Shown: piece after piece, positions 49,801 to 59,580 of the stretch | How positions within the stretch are numbered: the first letter of the stretch is position 1 | Layout of the letters: each line of letters begins with the position of its first letter | NCBI GenBank assembly: GCA_036320915.1 | Contig: JAXBDG010000003.1 | Span: 1,674,001 to 1,738,000, forward strand | Length of the DNA stretch: 64,000 bases | Direction of reading: 5' to 3' | Source: Linnemannia elongata | Lineage: Eukaryota; Mortierellomycota; Mortierellomycetes; Mortierellales; Mortierellaceae | The notes under the pieces: model-generated | What the model was told of the DNA's origin: nothing | The model's database searches: none | The model's input: the letters and a program-made list of their open reading frames with translations, nothing else | Made by a program: the position numbers and the translations under genes

Positions 49801-50726
49801 TAGAAACAAAGCGGCTAATAACCATCATAGATTATAGCATTGTCATTGTAAATGATCAAAAAGCAAGGAAAGTGATGATATACTTGCCAAGAAAGGGCTG
49901 CTGAAGCCGAGACCGAGCAATCTCTGTCCCAGACCATGGACTCCATCAATCATACCGGCATATCCAGCATGCTTGCCAAAGAGAACCAGACGCTGCTTCT
50001 GCTCGTTTGCCATCAATTCATAGTCAATCAAGCGGATTTTCTGTTGTTCAAATGGGATGTTGTGACAAAAACAAAATGGTGAAGATGAGTACAGAGCGAT
50101 CAAGCACAACCACAGAAAAATTAAATGCGGCAAACAAAAAAAGAAGGGGTACACACCTTGTCAAGAACATCCTGCAACATAGGCATGTTATACTTCTGAC
50201 CCTTATGGGTGTGCGAAAAATAGACATAAGTCTTTCCAGGAATCAGATCCTTGACGGGCACCTCCTTGATGCCTAGGATGATATCTGCTACAGAGAGGTC
50301 CTCTTGGATAATGGCACCAGCAGCACGGTACTTGTCGTCGGAAAAGATGCGCTTTGTGCTGGGCTGGACATAGACCTTAATGCCCGTCTCCTTGATGAGT
50401 TTTTCGACAGCCTCGGGTGTCAAGGCCGCACGTCTCTCCCAGCGGTTCTTGCCCTCACGACGGATGGCGACAGACTTGAAGGGGTTGAGCGAGGCATGGG
50501 TATGTTTCTGGAATTGCTGCTGTTGGTGCAAGCTAGCTGACTGAGGGTGTTGTTGGATCTTGGGGACCGACTGCGGGAAGTATGTCTGGCCAGAGACGGC
50601 GGGGGATGAGGACAGGGATCGTTTGGCAGCGACGGTGGATCGCTTGACAGAGGCGGAGAGGTGGCGTCTTGCGCATGCGCTCAGACGGGGGAGGGCCCTT
50701 GTGGCCAAAGCAGCTTGGGATGGCAT
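46897..50726 (-). CDS. AASS: Alpha-aminoadipic semialdehyde synthase (fused lysine-ketoglutarate reductase / saccharopine dehydrogenase)
   Basis: Eight minus-strand exons: 50726-50157, 50040-49888, 49763-49538, 49411-49122, 49009-48812, 48710-47775, 47674-47594, 47484-46897. All are in phase, giving 1013 residues. The N-terminus (MPSQAALATRALPRLSACAR...) is Arg/Ser/Ala-rich, a likely mitochondrial presequence. The LKR half (about 80-500) has IRREGKNRWERRAALTPEAV, YFSHTHKGQKYNMPML, LVLFGKHAGYAGMIDGVHGL, FTGSGNVSKGAQSVF and APYSSMVINGAYWDKRYPRL. The SDH half has the Rossmann start NVLLCGSGFVAGPLVDYLL, NMVTASYISPAMKAL, NEIGLDPGIDHLSAM, WCGGLPAPEASNVPL and AKTVGLPAAMATEMLL. In animals and plants this fusion degrades lysine via saccharopine. 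Yeast has separate LYS1 and LYS9 enzymes working in the biosynthetic direction. The intron after exon 2 needs a GC donor (GCAAGT). The assignment is firm; direction of flux is not shown. Confidence 0.95.
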
Positions 50727-52084
50727 TTGTACAAAAGTAGGAAGTGGGGAGTGTAGTCTTTTCTATATAGCAAGTAGGGTAATATACAAATATTCACAAA
50801 AAAAAACGAGATGGAGACACGGAATGAGACGCGGAATGGAAGGAATGAACAATGAGAGGAGTGAGGAGGGGTGGCAGTTAGAGTGCAGGAAGAGAGAGGG
50901 AGGGGATGAAGAACAAGAGAGGAAACGAAAGGGCAGAAAGAAGAAAAGAAAAGAAAAGAAAAAAGGAAAGGGAAAGGGTGGAAGCCGTCCCTTTTATTAG
51001 GATGCGAATGTGGAGACAGAAAGAGCAATGAGGCGAGCACCTTTCCCCGTTGCACCCGTGGGCATAATTCCTCTCCAGGCTAGACCCGATGCCCCTTTGA
51101 CAATGACAATCTGTGTGTCGTCACTGGTCCTCTCTTCCTCTCAACCCTTTCGCTTCCTTACTTTCTAACTTGCTTGAGAAAGAAAGGGGTTGGCCCTGAA
51201 GTCCATGCCAGGGTATCCGTGATGGCAATACTTGAGGATCGCTGATCAATGATCAATCAATCATAAATGATATGTATACCGAACACAATCATCCATCACC
51301 AGCAACCCAGGTACCATCAACCCACAATATGCCTGCCCTTGGATGCCCCAGTCGACAGGTGTGTGTCACTGAGCAATTAGCATTTTAAAAAACGGCGCGG
51401 GTGCACCCATGGTCTCTCTCCTCTCCCTCCTTCTTCCTCTCTTCCTTCCTCCCCAACGAACCCGACCCAACTCTTTTCCGCCTTTTTTTTTCTCCCTCCC
51501 TCTCTTTGCGTTGCGTGTATTTGCTCTCCAGTACCTCTCTTTTGCCTTCCCGTGAGAAAAAATGAGTTCCTTCCTATTTTGGACACAAGGTTTATCTTTT
51601 TTTTTTCTCTTGTTGGTCACATTGGCGCTGGCTTGACGAGAAGGTGTGGGATGACGAACATCCGCCTCGAGACCCTCCTCCCTCACTCACTCGACCACAA
51701 CAATAACAAGCACATCAACAACATCTCCCTTGCATACTACTCGGAGGAGAAGTGTATCCACATTGAGCAGTAATGAATATGAGAAGGAATTGCTTCCAAC
51801 CTGGCATCCCTTCCTTGAAGAGAGCCAAACCCCTGTCACCAACAAAAAAAAAATAAGTGCGAGAGAAAGAGTACCTGAGAGCATGTGACTCGCCTTGGAT
51901 CTCAGGGCCAATCAACGACTGGGAACCATGCCCATCGAAGGCGATAAAAAGGAGTGGGGAACACTGCACCACCTGGGCCTCTCGCCAAACAGCCTGGAAC
52001 TGCCCATCTCATATACCCCTCAATCATCTTTTTTATTTCATTAACACAACAAACACTGCTTTGGACAGACAAAAGGAACCGGCA
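50727..52084. other. AASS promoter and leader; protease 3' UTR
   Basis: Between a minus-strand start (50726) and a minus-strand stop (52085). 50800-51000 is AG-rich on plus, so CT-rich for AASS. A CTTTCT...AGAAAG small inverted repeat lies near 51160-51190 and repeated ATGATCAATCAATCAT-like sequence near 51243-51265. From 51400 to 51560 the plus strand is CT-rich without a supported plus-strand gene. Confidence 0.45.
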
Positions 52085-53722
52085 CTATGTGGAAGAGGAG
52101 GGAACCGAAGTAAGGCGCGCAAGACCAATGCGTTCATACCCAGGTCGTCGAAAGTCAAACACAGTATAAACCGTCCTCAAGAACGTAGCTCCCAAAAGCG
52201 TCGGGCCCGGCGAGCTCCCAAACACCTTTGTCTGACACATACCCGGCCCAATCTCTGCCACCACCTCGGGCGTATTTCCAGCAGCAGTTGGCTTCTTGAC
52301 CCAATCATGGTACGGGATCCGGTAAACTTGCCCCTGAATACAGACCCAGAGCTCTTGGCGACCCTCGCAGGGGACTCGCCAATAGCCCGTCTTGAGTTTC
52401 TTGGCCTCCGGGATTCGAGAGAAGAGGGCGTCGTAGGTGGATCGTTGGAGGTAGATCCCGTCTGAGCCCGAGTCCAGAACTGCGAATGTATATTCTGTCA
52501 TAGGGAGTGTGTATGGCAGCTTTGTCGGCATTGTTGCTGTTGTTTTTGCTGGTGTAATCGCAGAATTCGCAGCGCTACCAGAAGGAGAAGGATCGACCAA
52601 GAGGATACCGCGGTCAAGAGGAATCGACCAGTCAAATGGACTCGAACCACGATCCGACCAATGGATGGGTCCCTGGAACTTGGAATCATCAATCCCATTA
52701 AAGATCAGCTCTCCACCTTGACCAGCCTCCATCGACTTGCCCAGCCACAGGCCCATATATCCGATCTGACTCTCAATCCCACCTCGCTTGATCTCTTCAG
52801 CCTCGAGCCTTTGAAGGTTCTGGATCACCGTCTGACTGACGACCAGACTCTGCAGGTTCATCCCCAAGATCCCATCGACGCCATACCCGTAACTCTTGAC
52901 GAGGTGCAGACCAGGCTGGTCGATCACCAAGATGGGCTGATCCACAACTTCAAGAGGCTCTCCAAACGACGTAGACGAAGACGATGACATGAACCGGAGT
53001 GTGTCCTGGACAAGGGTTCCATTTGCAACAGTACCATCGCCATAGATCTGCGCCCAACGAGGGCTATTGGTCAGATGATTCTTGGTCGGTGCAGCGGTTG
53101 ACGACAAAGCAGGATTGTAACGGTGTCGGATTTGGAGACATTCAGGATCCGTGCAAGAAGCAGATGTTACAGCAACCAGATCAGAGCCCGTGTCGACCAA
53201 TAGGTTGAACAGTTGTTGATCGGAAGGATGTGTGTCTGCGGTATCCTTAGCCTTGTAGGTGCCGATTGAAACTATCGCTGTGTAACCATACTCCTTGGGG
53301 ATACCAGTCATCGGAATCGTCAGATCAACACACGACATTGCCGAAATAGCGCCTAAAGACGGCAGTACAGTTGAAGAGGAGGAAGAGGTCGTATACGATG
53401 ACGGAGACAGCAGCTGGTCAGAAGGACAGGAGGGAGACGCCAGGGAACCGGACTCAAATTGTGCTATTGGTGGTGACGCAGACTCTCCGATAGTGTACGG
53501 TTTGTGAATCGATCTGGCCTCCAAATGCGATGGAGCCAGTTCACGACGATCGAGCTTGAAGTGAAGGACGGGTGGTCGGAAGGTGAGATCTGAATGAGAT
53601 AGGTCTTTGACGCTCTGGTAGGTTGACAAAACTGTTTCTCCGAGGTTTGTGGCGAGACAGAACGTCGTGGCAGTATGGAGGAGGGCAATAACAGCCACGA
53701 GATGGGTGGTGCCCGAAACCAT
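52085..53722 (-). CDS. Pepsin-like (A1) aspartic protease, secreted or vacuolar
   Basis: Intronless, 545 residues. A hydrophobic N-terminal segment (TTHLVAVIALLHTATTFCLA) is a signal peptide. A Ser/Pro-rich pro-region of about 120 residues follows. The two catalytic motifs are LLVDTGSDL (Asp177) and AVLDSGSDG (Asp417). The flap sequence QIYGDGT carries Tyr227, and GVDGILGMNL and TLLGATFLRTVYTVFDF complete the pepsin-fold signature. The second motif reads DSGSDG instead of the common DTG/DSGTS, which is compatible with activity. An Ala/Pro/Thr-rich insertion of about 30 residues (378-405) precedes the second Asp. It is longer than typical secreted fungal A1 enzymes (about 400). The nearest upstream codon in frame is TTG, so the ATG at 53722 is the start. 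It faces the 54085 gene across a short shared promoter. Confidence 0.92.
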   Translation of the reverse strand: MVSGTTHLVAVIALLHTATTFCLATNLGETVLSTYQSVKDLSHSDLTFRPPVLHFKLDRRELAPSHLEARSIHKPYTIGESASPPIAQFESGSLASPSCPSDQLLSPSSYTTSSSSSTVLPSLGAISAMSCVDLTIPMTGIPKEYGYTAIVSIGTYKAKDTADTHPSDQQLFNLLVDTGSDLVAVTSASCTDPECLQIRHRYNPALSSTAAPTKNHLTNSPRWAQIYGDGTVANGTLVQDTLRFMSSSSSTSFGEPLEVVDQPILVIDQPGLHLVKSYGYGVDGILGMNLQSLVVSQTVIQNLQRLEAEEIKRGGIESQIGYMGLWLGKSMEAGQGGELIFNGIDDSKFQGPIHWSDRGSSPFDWSIPLDRGILLVDPSPSGSAANSAITPAKTTATMPTKLPYTLPMTEYTFAVLDSGSDGIYLQRSTYDALFSRIPEAKKLKTGYWRVPCEGRQELWVCIQGQVYRIPYHDWVKKPTAAGNTPEVVAEIGPGMCQTKVFGSSPGPTLLGATFLRTVYTVFDFRRPGYERIGLARLTSVPSSST

Positions 53723-54084
53723 CAACCTGTTGTTTGAGGTGTGTGTTTTGTACTGGCCCTATAAGTGCGAAAATGGAGCTGAATGGGAAAGGGTAGGAGG
53801 GTGTGAAGAAGGAAGGAAAGTCGTTAAATGCAGCGAAGAAAACATGGTTGGTGCCGCCTGTTTTTATCCATGGATGCAAGGACAGGGAGCAATACCGGAG
53901 AGTAATACAAAGGGCAAGCTAATTTATCATCTCTCTCGAGAATCGATATGAAGAGACCCATCAGTCTGAAATTAGTGGCGCACTCTATCTCTATGTGTGA
54001 CCCCCCTACACAATCAAAAATGCTTTCTAAGACGTCCATGCAACAACACTTTCTCATTACCATCTCTACAAACAAGCGAACAGC
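53723..54084. promoter_or_regulatory. Short divergent promoter, aspartic protease / 54085 gene
   Basis: 362 bases between divergent start codons. No clear TATA box on either side; the plus side has a pyrimidine-rich leader (53980-54075). Confidence 0.5.
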
Positions 54085-55100
54085 ATGAACAGCAACACAA
54101 AGACAAAGACAACACCACTCGGAACAACAGCCGGACCCGGATCAGGAACTGACTCCAAGACAAGGTCAGATGCCATCAACGCATGCAAACTCATGGACAC
54201 CGTCCTCTCCACACCCTCATTACACTCCAGTCTCTTCACGGACTCTATCCAACTCTTCCCTGACCATATCCTCCAAGACGCCCACCTTCTCAGTAGTCAA
54301 TCCAACAACAGCCAACAACCCCAAGACTTGAACACCGTAATGGCGGATCTTCATGCCCTCCTTGAGACGACGCGTGTCGAGATCAATAAAGTCCTATCAA
54401 AGGTACCGTACTCGCAACGCCAACAACAAAACTCTTCCAATTTATCATCCTACGTCTTTCGTGGTTCAGAATCTTCTTGATCTTAACACCATGCTATCTG
54501 TCCCCGCCATTATGCGCATAAATGAACATAGACTCCGGCATGGAAAACGACGTCATCATCTCTAGTGATGAATACCTCGACATTATCAGCCTTCGACACC
54601 GCATCGCATCAGCTCATTCGCGCCATGAAACTATTCCACGACTCTTACCAACAACAAAGTACCTCCCAGCATGTCCTCGTATACCAACAGCAGCAACAGC
54701 AGCAACAACGCGGGCCGCACCCTTCAAGTGAACTAGACACCATTCCAGGTAATAAGCCGTCAAGGAGGAAAATATGACACATACTACGTCTTGAAAAACT
54801 GCATGGCAAATTATTTACTTTCTTTGTCTCCTCAATATGGATAAAAACCAAATAGGATTGGGAGAGGCTGCAAAGACACTCCGCTCGACGCAAGAGGCGC
54901 TCTTCAGCATGATGGCGAATATCCGCACAGTCCAGGACAACATGGCCCTCTTGACCGATCCTTCCTCCACGACTAACAGAGCCCTCACCAGTGTCCAACA
55001 GGATTTGATACGCGGGTCGGGTGATCCAGGGGTAGAGGCACACCTCGATCGTCTTTACACCATGTCTGCTACCTTGGAACGTGCCCTGCAGCGGAAATAA
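54085..55100 (+). CDS. Unrecognised helical protein
   Basis: Exons 54085-54402, 54532-54748 and 54856-55100 join in phase to give 259 residues. I do not recognise the family. The N-terminal 30 residues are Thr/Gly-rich. Three helix-rich blocks follow: about 30-107 (DAINACKLMDTVL ... LNTVMADLHALLETTRVEIN), 115-150 (SAFDTASHQLIRAMKLFHDS) and 180-259 (LGEAAKTLRSTQEALFSMMA ... VEAHLDRLYTMSATLERALQ). A Q7 run lies between the second and third blocks. There is no signal peptide or membrane segment. Heptad-like spacing of Leu/Met suggests a small coiled-coil subunit of a complex, for example a kinetochore- or vesicle-tether-type component, but that is a guess. The exon phases and the conserved-looking last exon support a real gene. 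Confidence 0.7.
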
Positions 55101-55286
55101 AAGCTTTTGTCGCAATAGATATCCAATGTTTTCTGAGTGTGCTTGTTTTATTGTTTGTTTTTGTTTGTTTTTGATGATGTTTTAATGATTATTGATATGA
55201 TTAAATGTGTGCGGAACGGTCCTGCATTGTCGACTGCGCTCAAAAGCTGGTGGTGATGGTATTGACGCTGTTGAACATAGTCAAAG

Positions 55287-58200
55287 TCAGGGCAGAAAGA
55301 GAAAGGGCTGGTCTTGATCAAAGAGCTTCTGGGTAAGTTCCTCGGCCGCCATCTCTGCAGCAAGAGCCTCGGGGAGGGCGACTCCTGCTGCCGCCGCCTG
55401 TGCTGCAACAGCCGATCCTGTTTGCGTGATCTGTCCGTCTGCAGTGGGGATACCTAGTATAATCTCATCAAGTCCCAATCCAATGCTCTTTTGGTTGATT
55501 TCTGTCCAGCAGTTCATCTCCCAGTTGGGTGCTGGGAACCCAAAGTGTCCTAACATCGACGTCCGCAAGTGAACCCCATTCCAGACCACCACATTGTTCA
55601 CTCCTCTTGTCAACGACTGACCGACCTTGAAGAGGTGTCCGTAATGGAAGAGCGTCAAAATTCTCATCATCAACAAAGGGCCAAGACGGGAGGAAAAAGG
55701 GACAACGGCGTAGCGAACATCGGTCGGGATGGTCGTGGCTGCGTGAGGGTTGGTGGGTGTCGGTTCAGAAATTGTATGGGAGGGCATCACAATGTAAATA
55801 AAGTAGCAGCAAAGTCGAACATCAAAGAAGTAGCCCAAAGTTCCATCCGGCATAGGTCCTAGCTTCTGAGGACCGAGCAATGCTCTCTTGGCTGCACTCG
55901 ATTTGGCCTCACTAGTGCACATGACATTGCACATGGGACACTTGAGCTGGGCGTCCTTTGACTTGAACCACTCGGCAATGCACGTCTCATGGAAGCAATG
56001 ACGGCAACTCTTGAGCTTGATCACCCTATCAGAGTCAGATCCTGGGATGACGAGTTCGTCCTGGCAGATAGGACACTCCGCGTTTGTGCCGGCAGAGGAG
56101 CTCACACCGTCCTGCAGGAGCATATGTGGTTCGGCTGGCATCATGAGGTCTCCAATAAGATCCGTGCCCATCCTGCCCAGCTCCGCCTGTCGGACCTCGC
56201 GGTTAAATTCCACTAATCCAAAGCGACTTGACAACTGGCAGGTCGCTTGAACCACCCCTGGATCGACACCGTCCCATTGTTCTTGGATCGAAGCTCCCGC
56301 TGATCCTGATCCTGTTGTTCCTGTAGTGTTGTGGCGTTGGTTGAAACGACGGAATCGGTTCTCCTTCTCCTGGAACATCCAATCCAGATAATCCTTGAAC
56401 TGAAAAAATGACTGATTGGGGAGTCTCTTGCGCGGGTTGATCGGCCAAAAAGAATGATGTGGCGTCGGGCCTCCAAACACGATTTCCGGAGCGACATCCC
56501 ACCACTCTTTAGCATGCGGCAGGGCCAGGATGCTACGGATCCTATAGTCTTGATTCACCCAGTTGGTGTCGTTCAGATGCTTTGTGGTCTCCGATTTGAG
56601 CTGGCTGATCATGATCATGGGCATCAGGAGCTCTGCAACGATAAGGGGCCAAGTTCTCGTCCGACTGGTTTCGACCTCGACTGACTTCATGACAAACTCC
56701 TCCTTGCGACCGAGCCTGTCCGCAAACGCGCGTTCCACCTTGGACCTCTCCAGGCGCTCCTGTACCTGTTGCTCCGTGAGACGCTTGAGCATCATCATGG
56801 CTTGATTAAGGACGCGCGCTCTCTCAGACTCGATCGCCGCCGCCTGACGCTCAGCACGCGCATTACTCTCTTGGATATCCTTCTCGAGGCCTGGCCTCAG
56901 CTGCTCCACCACTCGTTTTCCCATGTTAAATTGGTGTGGAGTCCAGCCTTGGAACAATGCCTTGAGAGCTTCATACTTCGCCTCAAGCTCGGCGCGCCTA
57001 ACTTGATGCGGTTGAATCGTCTGGAGAAACTGCGGGGTCAAGAGATACATCTGCCCCCTAGTCCGAACCGCGTCTGCCTTCAATTTCTCGATGAGCGCGA
57101 CAACCTCATGACCTTGAGACTCGACCTGCACAATCTCGGGCAGTTTGGCGGTGATCAGATCTACCAATGTAGCTCCATTGGGGATCAGCTTGATCTCGGA
57201 CTCGATGCTGAAAGCCTGCATACTCTGAATGTTGAGTGAACTCCTCTTGTCCTCGTCCAGACGAGTCCTGAGTATTTGAATGTTCTTGGAGGCGCTCACC
57301 AATTGGGTGTACTCGGGCTCGGTCAAATAAAACAAGACGGTCGCTCCAGTCCTGTCGGGCGCGGCAAACATCCATTCCCTTACGCCGCCAATGAAAAAAT
57401 TTCGAACCTTGGCTTTGCGATGGGGGATTTGGAACACGTTGAACAACATGTCGTCCTCACTCGCGTCTGGATCACGAAGTTGTTCGGCGGCGACCTGGGA
57501 GTTGACGAGGGCGTTGTTGTCACAGGGAACCAGGACATGACAGACCTTTTGGATCTCCGAGATGCTGTTCGGATAGTGACCGGTACCCTTGAAAATTGAG
57601 TGGAAAGAACCTAGGCGATGAAAAGAGTCCGCGTGGTTCGCTGTCTTGAAGTTAATCACGCATAGTGGCAGGATCTGTGATTTCTCGATGCTAGGAGATA
57701 AAGGTGGATGTTCAAGGTGGGAGCAATTAATTACTTTATCAGTTACCTTCTACCGTCGCAAATTACAACAATGCGCGTGATAATAATTGTAAACAATCAA
57801 AAGAGAACAGAGCAGCGTCACAAGCAAAGAACAATAACAACAATAAGATGATTTACATGATCCACTCCTTGTAGATATCGTTCTCGACTGCGGAATCGAA
57901 CGACGGAGGCAGAAACTTGATTTGAGGGCTCAGGTTCCGCTTGCCTTTTTCGTGTGGCTCTACCATAACACGGCCGAGTAGGGCGCAACAGAGAATGATG
58001 CTGTACTCCTGCTCCATGCTTGTCTGGTAGTCGACGTATTGCATGCACTTCTCAATAGAGTCCGAGAAATACACGCCTTGTCCGTAATTGGCTCGCACAG
58101 TCATCCGGGGTTCGAGTCCGTTGATGAGGATGGCGGGCACACGCGTCTGATGTGTTCCATGATAGAGGATTTCGTCTCGATACAATTCCTCGGGGTCTTC

Positions 58201-58641
58201 CTCATTGGCTGCTGAGATAGGTTGGACGTGAACGCTGGTGTTGCCCTTGGCGCGCTCTCGGGCGACCGCATCTCTCCTGCTTATGGCCAACTGGCGTCGG
58301 AGTTGCTTCTCCGCTTGGTAGCGCGCCCAAACCAGGGGGTTCCTGAGGACTCGCATACTTGTGATGCTATAGTCTGCAGGGACGCGAGTGTGGGCAAGGA
58401 AGTCACCTGCGATCATGCCGCAGAGATCAGCGTGGGTGGTAGGGGTGATGTTGAGGAGCATGGTCTGGGGATCGAGGCCGTAGGTCGCGTCGGGGCGAAG
58501 GTGAGGGTAGACGGTGCTGGTGAACTGAGGCATAGTCGTGTCGAAAGGGACAGCATGGGCTAGCTCGAATTCTGGCGAGCATCCCTCGAAAAACTCCTTG
58601 AAGTGGGCCGAAAATTCGCCCCTGTTACTGCCAGAAGTCAT
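55287..58641 (-). CDS. PARP - RING-H2 - Deltex (DTC) fusion protein
   Basis: Exons 58641-57857 and 57690-55287 join in phase to give 1062 residues. A PARP catalytic domain spans about 90-276: YSITSMRVLRNPLVWARYQ, then LYHGTHQTRVPAILINGL (His161), NYGQGVYFSDSIEKCMQYV (Tyr191) and YKEWIIIEKSQILPLCVINF (Glu259). It thus has the H-Y-E triad. The last strand is completed only after splicing, so the two exons belong together. A middle region without recognised domain (277-490) leads to a helical stretch (about 490-600). A RING-H2 finger spans 801-849 (Cys801, Cys804, Cys824, His826, His829, Cys832, Cys846, Cys849). A Deltex C-terminal domain follows (about 868-1000: GPMPDGTLGYFF ... RILTLFHYGHLFKVGQSL ... 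VVWNGVHLRT ... GHFGFPAPNW). Deltex RING-DTC modules are E3 ligases that bind NAD/ADP-ribose. No signal peptide; likely nuclear or cytosolic. PARP and RING are clear; the DTC call rests on motif similarity. Confidence 0.88.
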
Positions 58642-59580
58642 GGGGGGCAGGGGCGTGGACTGTGGAGAAGAGAAATCTAGTTGATTGCTTTAGTGTGAGT
58701 ATGTTATGTGATGAGGGTGTCGTTGGAGTGCGCTCGGTCTGTGTCGAGTTTGGAAATGCAAAGAGCAATTAGAAACTTGAGCAGAGATTGAGTGAAAAAA
58801 AGCGAGACGGAAGAGGAAGAAGGGAATGAGGAAGAAAGAAATAAGAAAAGAAGAAGGGGCAGGGAAGATATATAAGAGGGGGAGAGAGAGAGAAGCTATA
58901 GGAACAAGGCGAAAAGTGGGCAAGGGAAAGGAAAGAAGAAAAGAAAAGGAGCGAATGCAAAGTGGAGTTGGTGGTTGTGAATGGCAGAGGGGTTGTCTGT
59001 CTCTTTCGGTCTGTCGGTCTGTCAGTTGGTCACTTGGCAGGTTGCAGCAGAGACGACCGAGCCAGACCAAAGAGCAAGGACAAGCAGAGGAATAAGGAAT
59101 GCAAGAAGACGGACAGATGTGGAGACGGGTAGAAGAAGGAGAAGAAGAAGAAAAAGGCGAAGAAGGGTGGACGAGTGGAAAGGAAGCAAGAAGAAAAGCC
59201 AGACGAATAGAAAGTGGAGGTGTGGGAACAGGGGAACAGAGGCAGAGAGACAAGCCTTTTGGGGGGTCCTTTTTATTCTCCTTCAGGGTCCAATCGGCAT
59301 AAAAAAAATCACCTACTGGAAGGCGAAGCGGAAGAACTTCACGTTATGAAGCACTGCACGTGACTAAATGTGCAACGCCTCCCACAACATTCAGCATTCA
59401 GACGAGACACGCAAAATAAAGAAGAATTGTTGTTGGTGCCCGTAGGCTGTTCGTTTAGCGAACTTATTGTTATTAAATATGTAATTAGGGGTAATGATGT
59501 TCTACAAGTGTGGGCTATGGTACAATGCGGAGGATGCGAAAGGTAATAAAAAAGGTAAAGACAAGGGGATAGATGGTTTT
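58642..59580. promoter_or_regulatory. Promoter and leader of the PARP-RING-DTC gene; AUR1 3' UTR
   Basis: From 58700 to 59280 the plus strand is AG-rich, so the minus-strand leader is CT-rich. CTTCTCCACAG directly before the ATG (minus strand, near 58663) may be a leader-intron acceptor. TATATAAG lies at 58869-58876. AGTCACGTGC occurs inverted at 59356-59365. No other gene seen. Confidence 0.5.
59356..59365 (-). promoter_or_regulatory. AGTCACGTGC E-box-type element (inverted copy)
   Basis: Third copy of the ten-base CACGTG-containing sequence, about 715 bases upstream of the PARP-RING-DTC start on the minus strand. Confidence 0.35.

Noticed and set aside
53723..53725. TTG one codon before the protease ATG as start
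   Set aside because: Non-ATG start without need; the next codon is ATG.
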